Source: Bacteroidota bacterium (GTDB lineage: Bacteria > Bacteroidota > Bacteroidia > Cytophagales > Cyclobacteriaceae). From it: DNA of 64,000 nucleotides. Positions 26,545 to 36,237 of the stretch are shown piece by piece (position 1 is the stretch's first letter; each line of letters starts with the position of its first letter). Position numbers and translations under genes: made by a program. The notes under the pieces were generated by a model that saw only the letters and a list, made by a program, of their open reading frames with translations, searched no databases and was not told where the DNA came from. Location of the stretch: the NCBI GenBank assembly GCA_023417065.1, contig JAEZGH010000120.1:1-64000 (forward strand), written 5' to 3'.

Positions 26545-27075
26545 ATGAAAGGACTACTCGATCAACGTTTTGAAAATGGTGGTGCAATTGTCACCCGACT
26601 GGATGACTTACTCAACTGGGCGCGTCTTTCGTCTATGTTTCCGATGACGTTTGGTATAGCCTGTTGTGCAATGGAATTTTTCAGTACGGCGTCAATCTAC
26701 GATATGGACCGTTTTGGAATGGCTCCCAGAGCTACACCACGTCAGGCCGATGTGATGATTGTGTCGGGGACCGTAACGTTCAAAATGGCGGAGCGTATCA
26801 AAAGGCTCTACGAACAGATGGCCGAACCCCGATATGTTATCTCCATGGGCTCATGTTCCAATTGCGGCGGCCCCTACTGGCAGCATGGATACCACGTTGT
26901 GAAAGGTGTTGATCGCATCGTTCCTGTCGACGTGTATGTACCGGGTTGCCCGCCCCGCCCGGAGGCCCTCATCGGGGGTTTTCTCAAACTGCATGAGAAG
27001 ATTCGAAACGAGACGCTGATGGCACCGACGGCAATTGAAGAATTGATGAAGAAAACGGAAGCTACCCATGTTTGA
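26545..27075 (+). CDS. nuoB: NADH-quinone oxidoreductase subunit B
   Basis: Peripheral-arm subunit of complex I, 176 residues, carrying Fe-S cluster N2. The ligands are in place: the tandem C40-C41 (IACCAMEF), a cysteine of GSCSNCGG at 104, and C135 in PGCPPRPE. N2 passes electrons to quinone. nuoC starts 8 bp inside the end of this gene, so translation is coupled. Confidence 0.96.
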   Translation: MKGLLDQRFENGGAIVTRLDDLLNWARLSSMFPMTFGIACCAMEFFSTASIYDMDRFGMAPRATPRQADVMIVSGTVTFKMAERIKRLYEQMAEPRYVISMGSCSNCGGPYWQHGYHVVKGVDRIVPVDVYVPGCPPRPEALIGGFLKLHEKIRNETLMAPTAIEELMKKTEATHV

Positions 27076-27547
27076 CCGGATGCTCGCACTGGTACAGGAG
27101 GTCACACGTCAACTCACACCATCAGTTGACGAAAACGCCACGCCGAAAGCAATCGTAATCCACCCTGATGATTTGTTGCCTGTGTGCAAAAGGCTTTTCG
27201 AGCACCCGGAGTTGTATTTTGATTTACTCTCGTGTATCACCGGTATCGACAACGGTCCGGATAAGGGTACAATGGAAATCGCCTACAACTTTTATTCTAT
27301 TCCGCACGATCATCATTTGATGATCAAAGTGATCTTGCCCCGCGACAATCCGTCAATCGAATCGGTAAGCTCCATCTGGAAAACTGCCAACTGGCACGAG
27401 CGCGAGATTTTCGACTTGTTTGGAATACACTTCAGCAATCACCCGGATCTTCGACGCATACTTCTCCCGGCAGACTGGGAGGGCAATCCTCTGCGTAAGG
27501 ACTATAAGGCTCAGGAATACTACAAGAACATTAAACTCGATTACTAA
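27068..27547 (+). CDS. nuoC: NADH-quinone oxidoreductase subunit C
   Basis: Peripheral-arm subunit of complex I (30 kDa type), 159 residues. The diagnostic segment is WHEREIFDLFGIHFSNHPDLRRILLPADWEG (residues about 111-141, given here as landmarks WHEREIFDLFGI and LRRILLP), followed by PLRKDY. It is separate from nuoD rather than fused as in E. coli; the gap is 14 bp. It contacts NuoB and NuoD in the quinone module. Confidence 0.95.
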   Translation: MFDRMLALVQEVTRQLTPSVDENATPKAIVIHPDDLLPVCKRLFEHPELYFDLLSCITGIDNGPDKGTMEIAYNFYSIPHDHHLMIKVILPRDNPSIESVSSIWKTANWHEREIFDLFGIHFSNHPDLRRILLPADWEGNPLRKDYKAQEYYKNIKLDY

Positions 27548-27561
27548 TCTGATCATCGGGC

Positions 27562-28782
27562 ATGTCGCAAAGCAAAGTCCAGTATCAATTCAAACCCGGA
27601 AGTCTTCAACAGTCGGAGCCCAACAAGTTCTCCGCCGAGAACCTGCGTTCCGAGGAGATGATCATCAACCTCGGACCTCAGCATCCTTCTACGCACGGTG
27701 TACTGCGTCTTGAAGTATTGATGGACGGGGAGATCGTTCAGGAAGTTGTGCCGCATATCGGGTACCTGCACCGTTGTTTTGAGAAACATGCTGAGAACCT
27801 GGCCTACAACCAGGTCATCCCTTTCGTTGACAGGCTGGATTATACGGCCGCGATGAACAATGAGCACGCGTATGCCATGGGCGTTGAGCGAATGCTGGGC
27901 ATCCAGGATCAGATTCCCAAAAGAGTTGAGTACGTAAGGGTACTTGTTGCCGAACTTAATCGTATTGCATCGCACTTCATCGCGATCGGAACTTACGGTA
28001 TCGACATCGGAGCCTTTACACCCTTCCTGTGGGTGATGCGAGATCGCGAACATATTTTGCGAATGCTCGAATGGGCTTCCGGTTCGCGGTTGCTGTACAA
28101 CTACATCTGGATTGGTGGTCTGTACTACGATATCCCGGTAGGGTTCGAAGAGCGTTGTATTGAATTTTTAAAATACGTCAGGCCTAAAATGGAGGAACTC
28201 AGAAAGCTCCTTCTCGAAAATAAAATCTTCATTGACCGTACGGCCAATGTTGGCGTACTACCTCTCGATCTCGCGATCAACTGTGGCGTTACAGGGCCTA
28301 TGTTACGCGCCAGCGGACTTCGTTTTGACTTGCGTCGGGTAGATAACTACTCGGTTTATCCCGAGCTTGATTTTGACATTCCCATTGGTGAAGGCACAGT
28401 TGGCGCACTTGGTGATTGCTGGGATCGCACGTGGGTGCGCTTTCTGGAGATCTATGAATCGCTGAAGATCATCGAGCAATGTGTTGAACGCCTTGCCACT
28501 GATCATAAGCGCACGCGGGATTTTGATCCGCAGGCGCTGGTGCCGAAGAAAATCCGTCCAAAGGCACAGGACTTCTACATCCGTGCCGAGATTCCAAAAG
28601 GGGAGTTAGGCTTCTTTTTCCGCGCCGACGGCAGAAATGACGTGCCGTTCCGATGCAAATGCCGCTCGTGCAGTTACGTCAACCTGTCGATGCTACAGGA
28701 AATTTCGAAAGGAATACTGATTGCCGATCTCATCGCTATTGTCGGGTCGCTGGATTTGAATATTGGCGAGGTCGACAGGTGA
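27562..28782 (+). CDS. nuoD: NADH-quinone oxidoreductase subunit D
   Basis: 49-kDa-type subunit of complex I, 406 residues, lining the quinone pocket with NuoB. The N-terminal INLGPQHPSTHGVLR (about 34-48) is the conserved loop with the quinone-site histidine; GYLHRCFEK, RTANVG and the terminal IVGSLDLNIGEVDR are all family landmarks. Length is normal. It is the last nuo gene here: no nuoE-N follows, and about 800 bp of non-coding DNA comes next. Confidence 0.96.
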   Translation: MSQSKVQYQFKPGSLQQSEPNKFSAENLRSEEMIINLGPQHPSTHGVLRLEVLMDGEIVQEVVPHIGYLHRCFEKHAENLAYNQVIPFVDRLDYTAAMNNEHAYAMGVERMLGIQDQIPKRVEYVRVLVAELNRIASHFIAIGTYGIDIGAFTPFLWVMRDREHILRMLEWASGSRLLYNYIWIGGLYYDIPVGFEERCIEFLKYVRPKMEELRKLLLENKIFIDRTANVGVLPLDLAINCGVTGPMLRASGLRFDLRRVDNYSVYPELDFDIPIGEGTVGALGDCWDRTWVRFLEIYESLKIIEQCVERLATDHKRTRDFDPQALVPKKIRPKAQDFYIRAEIPKGELGFFFRADGRNDVPFRCKCRSCSYVNLSMLQEISKGILIADLIAIVGSLDLNIGEVDR

Positions 28783-29599
28783 TACCTGATTTCTGATTGG
28801 GCGAATCGTATACTTGTGGTTGGCGCTCCGTCAGAAGAAGGTTAAAGTCTCAAGGTCCAGATTCGGTTTGTTGCTTCTTGGAATACATTAGTTGCCCGTT
28901 ACCTATTGCCGGTGGAATCGCCGTTTGGTTTTTGATTATGATTGGGTTGTCCGATTCGTAGAGCCGTAAGGTTAATCTTTCGCTCTCAAACTCGAACTGC
29001 CGCTACCAGGCAAACGCGTTGTGATGTATTGCCTGTAAGCGGTCTGCGCAAGGGAGGCCTTCGAAACGGGCAACCAGGCACCGGTAACCAGGCAACCACC
29101 AAGAAACCGAGCTACCCTGCAACCGGCGGGCGCGTGGTTTTGGTCGCATTGGTCCGTCCATCTATAGTCATTCCTCCACTCTTTGTCCACTCTTCCGATT
29201 AGTTTTCTCATTTCTGATTGGTTGCCCGCTATCACCAAAAGAAGGGAACAACCAACCATTCAGCGAGGCGACAGACAACCGGCTACAGGCTTTGTCCGAG
29301 GTTTCTTCGATGTATCCCCGACCTTTCCTCGACAAGTCCTGCTATATGCCGCGGTATTGCCGCGAGTATTTAGCAAGGGATATTGTATTAAAAAAATCCC
29401 GGAATTGAGATATCCTTGCTAAAAGGTAGCTTTAATATTGCCGTGCACTCGAAGAAAGGTCGAGGATACCTCGGGTAAAGGTCGAAGATAGCAGCCCGGG
29501 GAGACGATTGGGGCTTCCGCTTGCCTGGAACAAAAAGTCAGGCGCCACTTGATTTCCATTTCGCAGATCGGAACTAAATTCGGAATCAAATCGCAAAAT
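28783..29599. repeat. Long non-coding gap with short repeated words and hairpins
   Basis: 817 bp between nuoD and nnr without a credible gene. It holds two copies of TTTCTGATTGG (near 28790 and 29208), a tract of CAACCAGGCA/CAACCGGC words at 29070-29130, and more single copies (TTGCCCG, CAACCGGC). Towards nnr there is a 5-bp hairpin CGCGG/CCGCG (29350-29364), a long near-perfect hairpin at 29369-29423 (TTTAGCAAG / CTTGCTAAA, one bulged G), and a direct repeat AAAGGTCGARGATA near 29436 and 29467. Confidence 0.6.
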
Positions 29600-31102
29600 A
29601 TGCATAAGGTTTTTACGGCAGCTCAGATACGAGATCTGGACAAATATACGATAACGCATGAGCCGATCGCTTCAATAGATCTTATGGAACGTGCCAGCAG
29701 GAACTTCTGCGATTGGTTCGTTGGAAAATTTCATGCGCTGCAGAAAACGGGTATTGTATGCGGAACGGGCAACAACGGCGGAGATGGGTTAGCTATTGCG
29801 CGGCTGCTCGCCGGTTGGGACTATCCGCTGAAAGTATGGATCGTTCGCGGCGGGGGAACGCCGTCAGCAGATTTCCAAATCAACGTCGATCGCCTGGCAG
29901 GAACGAAGGTTGAAATCGAAGAAATCAGCTCCCCGGAGACCAATTTTGATTTTTCTGACCGCGAGATAATAATTGACGCCCTGTTCGGCAGCGGGCTGTC
30001 GCGGCCGGTTGAAGGGCTGTATGCGGATGTCGTAAAACGAATCAACGAAACAAATGCTACCGTGGTGGCCGTAGACGCGCCGTCAGGGCTGCATGCTGAC
30101 GAAGTGTCGTCGGGTGCTATCATTCAGGCCGACTATACCGTCACGTTTCAATTCCCAAAACTGAGCTTCTTCCTGCCGCAAAGCTTTCAGTACACGGGCG
30201 AATGGACTGTTCTGGATATCGGCCTTCACAAGGAGGGCATACGCGAAGCCGCGACGCCTTGGTTTTATCTGTCGCGCAAGGGTGTGAAGCGACTTCTCCG
30301 CAGGCGAAGCAAATTCGACCACAAAGGCACCTATGGACATGCGCTGCTGGTCGTAGGAAGTCATGGTAAGGTTGGGGCAGCTGTCCTTTCAGCGCGAGCG
30401 GTACTCAGGTCCGGCGTCGGACTGCTAACGGTTTATGCCCCGGAGTGCGGATACGTAGTTTTGCAGACAGCTGTACCCGAGGCCATGGTACTAACCGATA
30501 CTAATTCAAACCATATCGCCTCGGCGCCTGATACGAGTTCCTATAACGTTGTTGGGGTTGGGCCTGGAATCGGGCAGGCGGAGGAAACTGTAAATGCCTT
30601 TCGTTTGATGCTGGAAAAGAATGAAAAACCACTCGTCGTGGATGCCGATGCGCTGAACATCCTCGCTTCACATCGCGAGCTTATGCATATGATCCCGCCG
30701 GGAAGTATACTCACTCCACACCCGCGGGAATTTGAGCGCCTCGTTGGCGGATGGTCCAGTGACTTCGACCGCCTGGCAAAGCAGAAGGAGCTCGCGGCCC
30801 GGCTAAGGAGCATAATCGTGGTAAAGGGAGCGTATACCTCAATAGCGACCGCTGAAGGAACTGTATACTTTAACACCACGGGCAATCCCGGAATGGGAAC
30901 CGGAGGGACGGGAGATGTACTTACCGGGATACTTACCGGCCTTCGTGCGCAGGGCTACGACGCGACTACTTCGGCAATTTTGGGAGTTTACCTTCACGGT
31001 CTTGCTGGAGACCTCGCGGCCCGCGAACTGGGAATGGAGAGCCTGATCGCCTCCGATGTGATCACTTTCCTGCCCGCAGCGTTCAAAAACCTTTCCTCCT
31101 GA
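29600..31102 (+). CDS. nnr: Bifunctional NAD(P)H-hydrate epimerase / ADP-dependent NAD(P)H-hydrate dehydratase
   Basis: Metabolite-repair enzyme of 500 residues that restores damaged, hydrated NAD(P)H. Residues 1-220 are the YjeF_N epimerase domain with GTGNNGGDG at 55-63 and an aspartate in DALFGSG. Residues about 230-495 are the ribokinase-like dehydratase, with HKGTYGHALLVVGS at its beginning and GNPGMGTGGTGDVLTG at about 427-442. The ATG at 29600 is chosen over 29549 since MHKVFTAAQIRDLD starts the first domain. It lies alone after the repeat-rich gap. Confidence 0.95.
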   Translation: MHKVFTAAQIRDLDKYTITHEPIASIDLMERASRNFCDWFVGKFHALQKTGIVCGTGNNGGDGLAIARLLAGWDYPLKVWIVRGGGTPSADFQINVDRLAGTKVEIEEISSPETNFDFSDREIIIDALFGSGLSRPVEGLYADVVKRINETNATVVAVDAPSGLHADEVSSGAIIQADYTVTFQFPKLSFFLPQSFQYTGEWTVLDIGLHKEGIREAATPWFYLSRKGVKRLLRRRSKFDHKGTYGHALLVVGSHGKVGAAVLSARAVLRSGVGLLTVYAPECGYVVLQTAVPEAMVLTDTNSNHIASAPDTSSYNVVGVGPGIGQAEETVNAFRLMLEKNEKPLVVDADALNILASHRELMHMIPPGSILTPHPREFERLVGGWSSDFDRLAKQKELAARLRSIIVVKGAYTSIATAEGTVYFNTTGNPGMGTGGTGDVLTGILTGLRAQGYDATTSAILGVYLHGLAGDLAARELGMESLIASDVITFLPAAFKNLSS

Positions 31103-31220
31103 CGAATCTTTTTTTGATGCGTCACAACTTTTTTCGAATTCTGGCATCTATATAGTAAAGGAAGTTATCGGGCAGCAAACTTTGGAGCAATTGTTGCCGT
31201 ATAAAATAAAAACGACTAGC

Positions 31221-31571
31221 ATGTTCAGATACCTTATCGTTTTTCTGTTTTCACTGAGCCTGGCCGCGCAGGCCCAGACGCAGGAGGACTATGATATGAC
31301 TGGACCTCAAACTGAGATTGCCAAGTCGGTCCACATTTATCCCAACCCTGCGGTTGATTTTGTACATGTCAGGCTTGACCGTTTTTCAACAGATAACATC
31401 AAGCTGACCGTGCATAACATTATCGGTAACCAGGTTGAAGTTGAAACCGAGGTAATCGACGAGCACGAAATTCGTGTTCGTGTTAAGGACCTCACCTCGG
31501 GATATTATCTCCTGGCGCTTAAAGACGACCAGGATCGATTCAAGGGAACGTACAAGTTCGTCAAACGGTAG
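31221..31571 (+). CDS. Minimal T9SS type A sorting-domain protein
   Basis: Exported protein of 116 residues. The ATG at 31221 gives a signal peptide (MFRYLIVFLFSLSLAAQAQ); a longer frame from 31182 is discarded. After about 18 polar residues, a T9SS type A C-terminal sorting domain begins at VHIYPNPAVDFVHV and runs to the end (GYYLLALKDD, then FKGTYKFVKR). Almost the whole mature protein is therefore sorting domain, with no cargo region. It may be a small surface protein, a decoy or a remnant. It is convergent with the threonine aldolase gene, 2 bp apart. Confidence 0.85.
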   Translation: MFRYLIVFLFSLSLAAQAQTQEDYDMTGPQTEIAKSVHIYPNPAVDFVHVRLDRFSTDNIKLTVHNIIGNQVEVETEVIDEHEIRVRVKDLTSGYYLLALKDDQDRFKGTYKFVKR

Positions 31572-31573
31572 GT

Positions 31574-32602
31574 TCAGGAATTAAGCAATTCGCCGACCTT
31601 CCTCACAAATCCGTCAACATCCTCTTCCGTAGTATCGAAGGAACACATCAGCCGTACTTCTGAGATGTCGTCATTCCATACGTAGAAGAAATATTCTTCC
31701 TGAAGAGGGGCGATGATTTCCGGGGGGAAGATGGCAAACACGCCATTGGCCTCCACGGGATGGGTGATGCGGATCGCGGAAAATTGTTGCAGCCCCATTG
31801 CCAGTCGTGATGCCATTCGGTTTGCATGCAGGGCGGTCTTCGACCATTGTTTGTCGTGGAGCAGTGCCGAGAATTGCGCCCCGATGAAACGCCCTTTTGA
31901 ATGCAACTGCATCGCCTGTTTGCGGAAGTATTGAAAATGGGTGGCAATATCCGGCTGCCCGAAGATCACCGCTTCGCCGAACATCATTCCGTTTTTGGTG
32001 CCACCAAATGAAAGGACGTCCACACCCGCATCGAAAGTAATTTCAGCAAATCCCTTGTCTAACGCTGCTGCCGCATTGGAAAGTCGCGAGCCATCCATGT
32101 GCAGGAAAAGATTAAATTCCCGCGCAAGCGAGGCTATTTCCCGAATCTCCTCAACAGTATATACGGTGGAGTACTCAGTGCTCTGCGCTATTGAGATGAC
32201 CCGGATCTGTGGGTGATGCTGGTCACCGAAGCGAATTAGCTTCTTTCGGATCTCGTCGGGACGAATCTTTCCGTGGACATGTGGGACCGGTATGATCTTA
32301 CATCCGGTGAAGTTTTCAGATGCGGTAGACTCATCAACGTTGATGTGCGCCAGTTCGGAACAGACTACGGCGTTGTATGATTGCGTCAGTGCCTTCAGAG
32401 AAAGGACATTTGCGCCGGTTCCGTTGTACACGAAAAATACTTCGCGATTGTCGCCGAATTCTTTCTTAAACGCTTGAACTGCGGCGCGGGTCCAATCATC
32501 CGAGCCGTATGATGATGTATGTTCCCGGTTCGCTTCAATGAGTGCATCCATTATCTTCGGATGAACACCGGAATAATTGTCACTCGCAAAAGTTCGCTTC
32601 AT
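31574..32602 (-). CDS. ltaE: Threonine aldolase family protein (low-specificity type)
   Basis: PLP-dependent fold type I enzyme of 342 residues, expected to cleave L-threonine or L-allo-threonine to glycine and acetaldehyde. FASDNYSGVHPKI opens the family pattern, HMDGSRLSNA at 168-177 supplies the PLP-ring aspartate (D170), and K203 in SFGGTKNGMMFGEA is the Schiff-base lysine. Length is normal. It lies 33 bp downstream of the yfhO-like gene on the same strand, so co-transcription is possible. Strict L or D preference cannot be told. Confidence 0.92.
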   Translation of the reverse strand: MKRTFASDNYSGVHPKIMDALIEANREHTSSYGSDDWTRAAVQAFKKEFGDNREVFFVYNGTGANVLSLKALTQSYNAVVCSELAHINVDESTASENFTGCKIIPVPHVHGKIRPDEIRKKLIRFGDQHHPQIRVISIAQSTEYSTVYTVEEIREIASLAREFNLFLHMDGSRLSNAAAALDKGFAEITFDAGVDVLSFGGTKNGMMFGEAVIFGQPDIATHFQYFRKQAMQLHSKGRFIGAQFSALLHDKQWSKTALHANRMASRLAMGLQQFSAIRITHPVEANGVFAIFPPEIIAPLQEEYFFYVWNDDISEVRLMCSFDTTEEDVDGFVRKVGELLNS

Positions 32603-32635
32603 TTTACAGTAGGGCAGACGTTATCAGGCTTTGCA

Positions 32636-35086
32636 TCACACTTGTTCAGGTTCCTCTTTCCTGAGGCTATAGCCGAGGCTTCCCAGCAGCAGGAGAACCA
32701 TCAGCCAGGACGAAGCCGCGGTGATCGAATTTCCTGTATAATAAGCTTTGGGTTCAAAACGGAATTCTATGGTGTGATTTCCTTCAGGTACTTCGAGCGC
32801 ACGAAGAACATAATTCGTCCGGAGAACCGGTACTTCCTTGTTATCGATGAATGCCTTCCATCCTTTCTCATAATAGATCTCAGAGAATACAGCGAGACCG
32901 TCTCCGGAATTTGAAGTCTCATAGCGCATGAGGTTAGGCTTGCGTTCTGTCAGGCGTATGGTACCGTTGCCGTCAAGTGCGCGGTCGGCAACTGTAAATT
33001 TGGACTGATCGATGACAGCCGTTGATTTTGTATCGGTCTGACATACCGCGCTCAGCTCCTCTGTTGGATTGCTGACTTTGTGCACCTGATCCACAAACCA
33101 GGCACTGCCATTGGCTTCCGTGTTGCGGAAGATGTTGGTGCGCTGCGCACCATACACCAGGTATTTCACATTGAGCATGTTCAGCACGTTATACGTGTTG
33201 AAGTTCAGTGCACCTGATTGGGCATCCTCGAACAGCCGGTTTGTTTCGCGCGTGATACAGGAGTCGATCAGATCCTGATAGCGGCGCATCTTTGCTCCAT
33301 GGTAGCCCCCGATAGATTGATGGAAGTAAGATGTACGGGCATCGTTGAATGGATCCTGCAGGTTGTAAACGCGGTAGTAGGATTTATCTTTCAGGATCTC
33401 CTGATCAGCTTCCGTTGCTGTAATTGCGGCCGTTCTGTTTCGGCGGTAATTCTCCTCGCGTTGATACCTGCGGTTTACGGAAACGAGGTCGGCGAACATC
33501 ATGATTACGAGAAATGCATAGACCGCTGCCGGCGAAAATTTCTTGTGAACCTGGAAGAAGATGATCACAAAGACTGAAATCATAAACATCATCGAACGGA
33601 TCGCGTCGCTGGTGAAGAGGCTCTGGCGATCGTCGGCGAGGGCGTTTGTAAACCAGGTTGGAAGTTGACGTTCCTCGTCGCGAAGGAAACTCATGGCGCT
33701 GCCGAGAATGATGATGAGCAGACACAAGCCGGCGGAGCCGCCGAGCACGATCCATAGCCGTTTGCGTGTATCCTTATCGTGACTGCGCGACCATACCTGT
33801 TCAAGTCCGATCATACCTAATAAGGGCATGCAGAACAGCGGAATGATAAGGGCAAAAGTCATTGACCTGAACTTGTTGTACATCGGCATGTAGTCGTAGA
33901 GGAAATAGTTGAACGAAGGGAAGAACCTTCCCCAGCTCAACATGATGCCGAATACAGAAAGACTCACGAGCCACCAGACGTACTTTTTTGGTGCGAATAC
34001 AATTCCCAGCACAAACAGGAAGAAGACAATAGCGCCCCCGTAGTATGGGGTGCTGAATCCCTGAGGCCCCCAGTATGCGCCTGTAAAATTGGCGAGCTGG
34101 TTTGCAGTTTCCTGATTTCCAATTCGTACAAGCGCTTTGTAGGTTTCGCTTTCGGGATCCGATACAAGGAAGTTCGCGCTTGTTCCACCGTAGAAGTTCG
34201 GGATGAACAGCGTTAACGGCTCCAATATTCCATTACTGTATGTGAACGCATAGGTTTTGTTAAGGGCTTCGGTTTCTTCTTTCGGGAGCGCCGTGATGTT
34301 AAGTTCCGATTTCCCTCTTATTGAATACTTGGTGTATTCAGTAATTGCCCACAGTGGTCCCAGGAAGGTCCCTACGGCAATTACAGCAGCAGCAACGGCT
34401 ATTCCTCCCGATTTGAAGAACGTCGCGAGTTGTTTTTGGCGTACCGCTTCGATGAGTCGGATGATGGCGTAAACGCCAAGGATCATTGCCATGTAGTAGG
34501 ATATCTGCAGGTGGTTCTCGCGAAGATGGAGGGCTAGCGCTGCTGTTGTTACGCCGAAGCCGAGGATGAATTTCCCGCGGAAGAGCAAGTGTACGCCGCC
34601 GACAACAGCAGGCATAAACGCAATGGCGCCAATGCGCGCGTTATGGCCTGCACCCAATCCGATGATCATATAGGTGGATAACCCGAATGCAAGCGCGCCT
34701 GCGATCGCCAGATAAGGGCGGATACGGAAGCACAGCAACATGATGTAGTATGAGATAAAGGCTGCGAAAATATTAGCAACGGGATGGGGGAGAAAAACGG
34801 TTAGGATTTGTTTCACCAAAAGAACCGGCTTGTTGCTCCACTCGACGTTAATGAGGTATGCTGGCATACCGCTGAACATGGATCCTGCCCACAAGCCTTC
34901 CTCACCTGTTGCATTGCGGAAGTCGCGCAATTCTTTTGCTGAACCCTCCCATTGCTGGATGTCGGGCTGAACCAGGCTCTTGTTGTCCAGAAAGATGGGT
35001 TTAAAGAATATTACCGTAGCGATGAGGAAGACGGCAACAGCGATCAAATGCGGCAGAACGTCGTCGACGAATCGGATTTTTTTCAT
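32636..35086 (-). CDS. YfhO family membrane protein
   Basis: Large inner-membrane protein of 816 residues. About twelve to fourteen helices occupy residues 15-570, and a periplasmic C-terminal domain with a final helix (about 785-805) follows. The pattern (FKPIFLDNKSLVQPDIQQWEGSAKELRDF near the start, GSMFSGMPAYLI) matches the YfhO family, GT-C-like proteins. In Bacillus YfhO is needed for lipoteichoic acid glycosylation; the Bacteroidota substrate is not known. Codon use matches its neighbours. The gene is upstream of the threonine aldolase gene. Confidence 0.9.
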   Translation of the reverse strand: MKKIRFVDDVLPHLIAVAVFLIATVIFFKPIFLDNKSLVQPDIQQWEGSAKELRDFRNATGEEGLWAGSMFSGMPAYLINVEWSNKPVLLVKQILTVFLPHPVANIFAAFISYYIMLLCFRIRPYLAIAGALAFGLSTYMIIGLGAGHNARIGAIAFMPAVVGGVHLLFRGKFILGFGVTTAALALHLRENHLQISYYMAMILGVYAIIRLIEAVRQKQLATFFKSGGIAVAAAVIAVGTFLGPLWAITEYTKYSIRGKSELNITALPKEETEALNKTYAFTYSNGILEPLTLFIPNFYGGTSANFLVSDPESETYKALVRIGNQETANQLANFTGAYWGPQGFSTPYYGGAIVFFLFVLGIVFAPKKYVWWLVSLSVFGIMLSWGRFFPSFNYFLYDYMPMYNKFRSMTFALIIPLFCMPLLGMIGLEQVWSRSHDKDTRKRLWIVLGGSAGLCLLIIILGSAMSFLRDEERQLPTWFTNALADDRQSLFTSDAIRSMMFMISVFVIIFFQVHKKFSPAAVYAFLVIMMFADLVSVNRRYQREENYRRNRTAAITATEADQEILKDKSYYRVYNLQDPFNDARTSYFHQSIGGYHGAKMRRYQDLIDSCITRETNRLFEDAQSGALNFNTYNVLNMLNVKYLVYGAQRTNIFRNTEANGSAWFVDQVHKVSNPTEELSAVCQTDTKSTAVIDQSKFTVADRALDGNGTIRLTERKPNLMRYETSNSGDGLAVFSEIYYEKGWKAFIDNKEVPVLRTNYVLRALEVPEGNHTIEFRFEPKAYYTGNSITAASSWLMVLLLLGSLGYSLRKEEPEQV

Positions 35087-35137
35087 GAATCGAGTTTATG
35101 CGCTGCAAAATAGGAAGGAATTACTAAACGGGGTAAC

Positions 35138-36127
35138 TCAACCACCAATCGTGGACATGGAAGCGAACGTTGACGCTGATTTTTTGTGTTCGGCTTCGAA
35201 TCCATCTTTTGGCCGGGTGCGGAATGCCTCAAGCAGTTTTTCGGTGATTTCTTCATCAGACGCCCCGTTGCGCATCAGTGTTTTGATGTTGAGAACGCCA
35301 CCGTCATAGAGGCAGGTTTTGAGTTCTCCCTGGGCCGTTACACGAATGCGGTTGCACGTTCCGCAGAAGGTGCGGCTGAATGCGGCAATCACGCCAACAG
35401 TCCCTGCAAAGCCTTCAATGCGATAATTGCTTGAAGTGGAGAACGCCGGATCCTGGATCTTTGTGATTGCGGGAAAATGATTCCGGAGGTGATCAATAAT
35501 CCTGATATGATTCCAGGAAAGACCTGAAGGGAGATGAGTTGCTCCGCCATTGAAAGGCATTTCTTCGATAAACCTGACGTCCACGGGATGGTTTCGCGCA
35601 AGCTCAGTAAGGAGTTCAATGTCGTCGATGTTTCTGCCCTCCATTACCACGCAGTTGATCTTGACCGGTATTTGATGTTCGAGCAGGAGGTGCAGGGTTT
35701 CCATCACTTTTCCGAAATCATCCCTGCGAGTGATGTCCAGGAAGCGTTTTCTGTCGAGCGTATCGAGGCTAAGGTTGACTGAGCTGAGGCCGAGTCGTTT
35801 GAGTTCAGGGATATGTTTGGCCGTAAGGATTCCGTTCGTCGTGAGGTGCAGATCGCGTATGCCGGGAATTTCTACAACCCTCCTTATGAACTGCATCAGG
35901 TCAGTTCGAACAAACGGTTCCCCACCGGTAAGGCGGATCTTGGAGATTCCCATCGAAGCCATGATGGATACGAGACGCTCCATTTCCTCAAAGGAGAGAA
36001 TTTCCTTCTTGGGCATCCACTCCATCTTTTCATGCGGCATGCAGTAGAAGCATCTGAGGTTACATCTGTCGGTGACAGCCAGCCGAAGGTAGTTGAGTGG
36101 GCGATTATGGTTATCGTAGAGAATCAA
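35138..36127 (-). CDS. moaA: GTP 3',8-cyclase MoaA
   Basis: Radical SAM enzyme of 329 residues, first step of molybdenum cofactor synthesis (GTP to 3',8-cyclo-GTP). The SAM cluster cysteines are C22, C26 and C29 (RCNLRCFYC); the second, substrate-binding cluster uses C255, C258 and C272 (FCGTCNR...KTC). The C-terminal GG needed for catalysis is present. The start appears to be TTG at 36127, as no in-frame ATG exists before the conserved LNYLRLAVTDRC; ATT codons upstream are less likely. It is divergent from moaD-moaE. Confidence 0.96.
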   Translation of the reverse strand: MILYDNHNRPLNYLRLAVTDRCNLRCFYCMPHEKMEWMPKKEILSFEEMERLVSIMASMGISKIRLTGGEPFVRTDLMQFIRRVVEIPGIRDLHLTTNGILTAKHIPELKRLGLSSVNLSLDTLDRKRFLDITRRDDFGKVMETLHLLLEHQIPVKINCVVMEGRNIDDIELLTELARNHPVDVRFIEEMPFNGGATHLPSGLSWNHIRIIDHLRNHFPAITKIQDPAFSTSSNYRIEGFAGTVGVIAAFSRTFCGTCNRIRVTAQGELKTCLYDGGVLNIKTLMRNGASDEEITEKLLEAFRTRPKDGFEAEHKKSASTFASMSTIGG

Positions 36128-36237
36128 TCCGGGTATCTTGCTGTTTCTAACTGAAATATGTATTTAGCTACCCCGAATACGAGGAAAACAAATTTAACGA
36201 AGAACTATACGAAACCTTCTGTTAGGAGGCCCCATTT

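Noticed and set aside
28942..29422. Short frames in the gap after nuoD (28942-29202, 29183-29422)
   Set aside because: They translate short repeats, overlap each other in different frames and have no domain.
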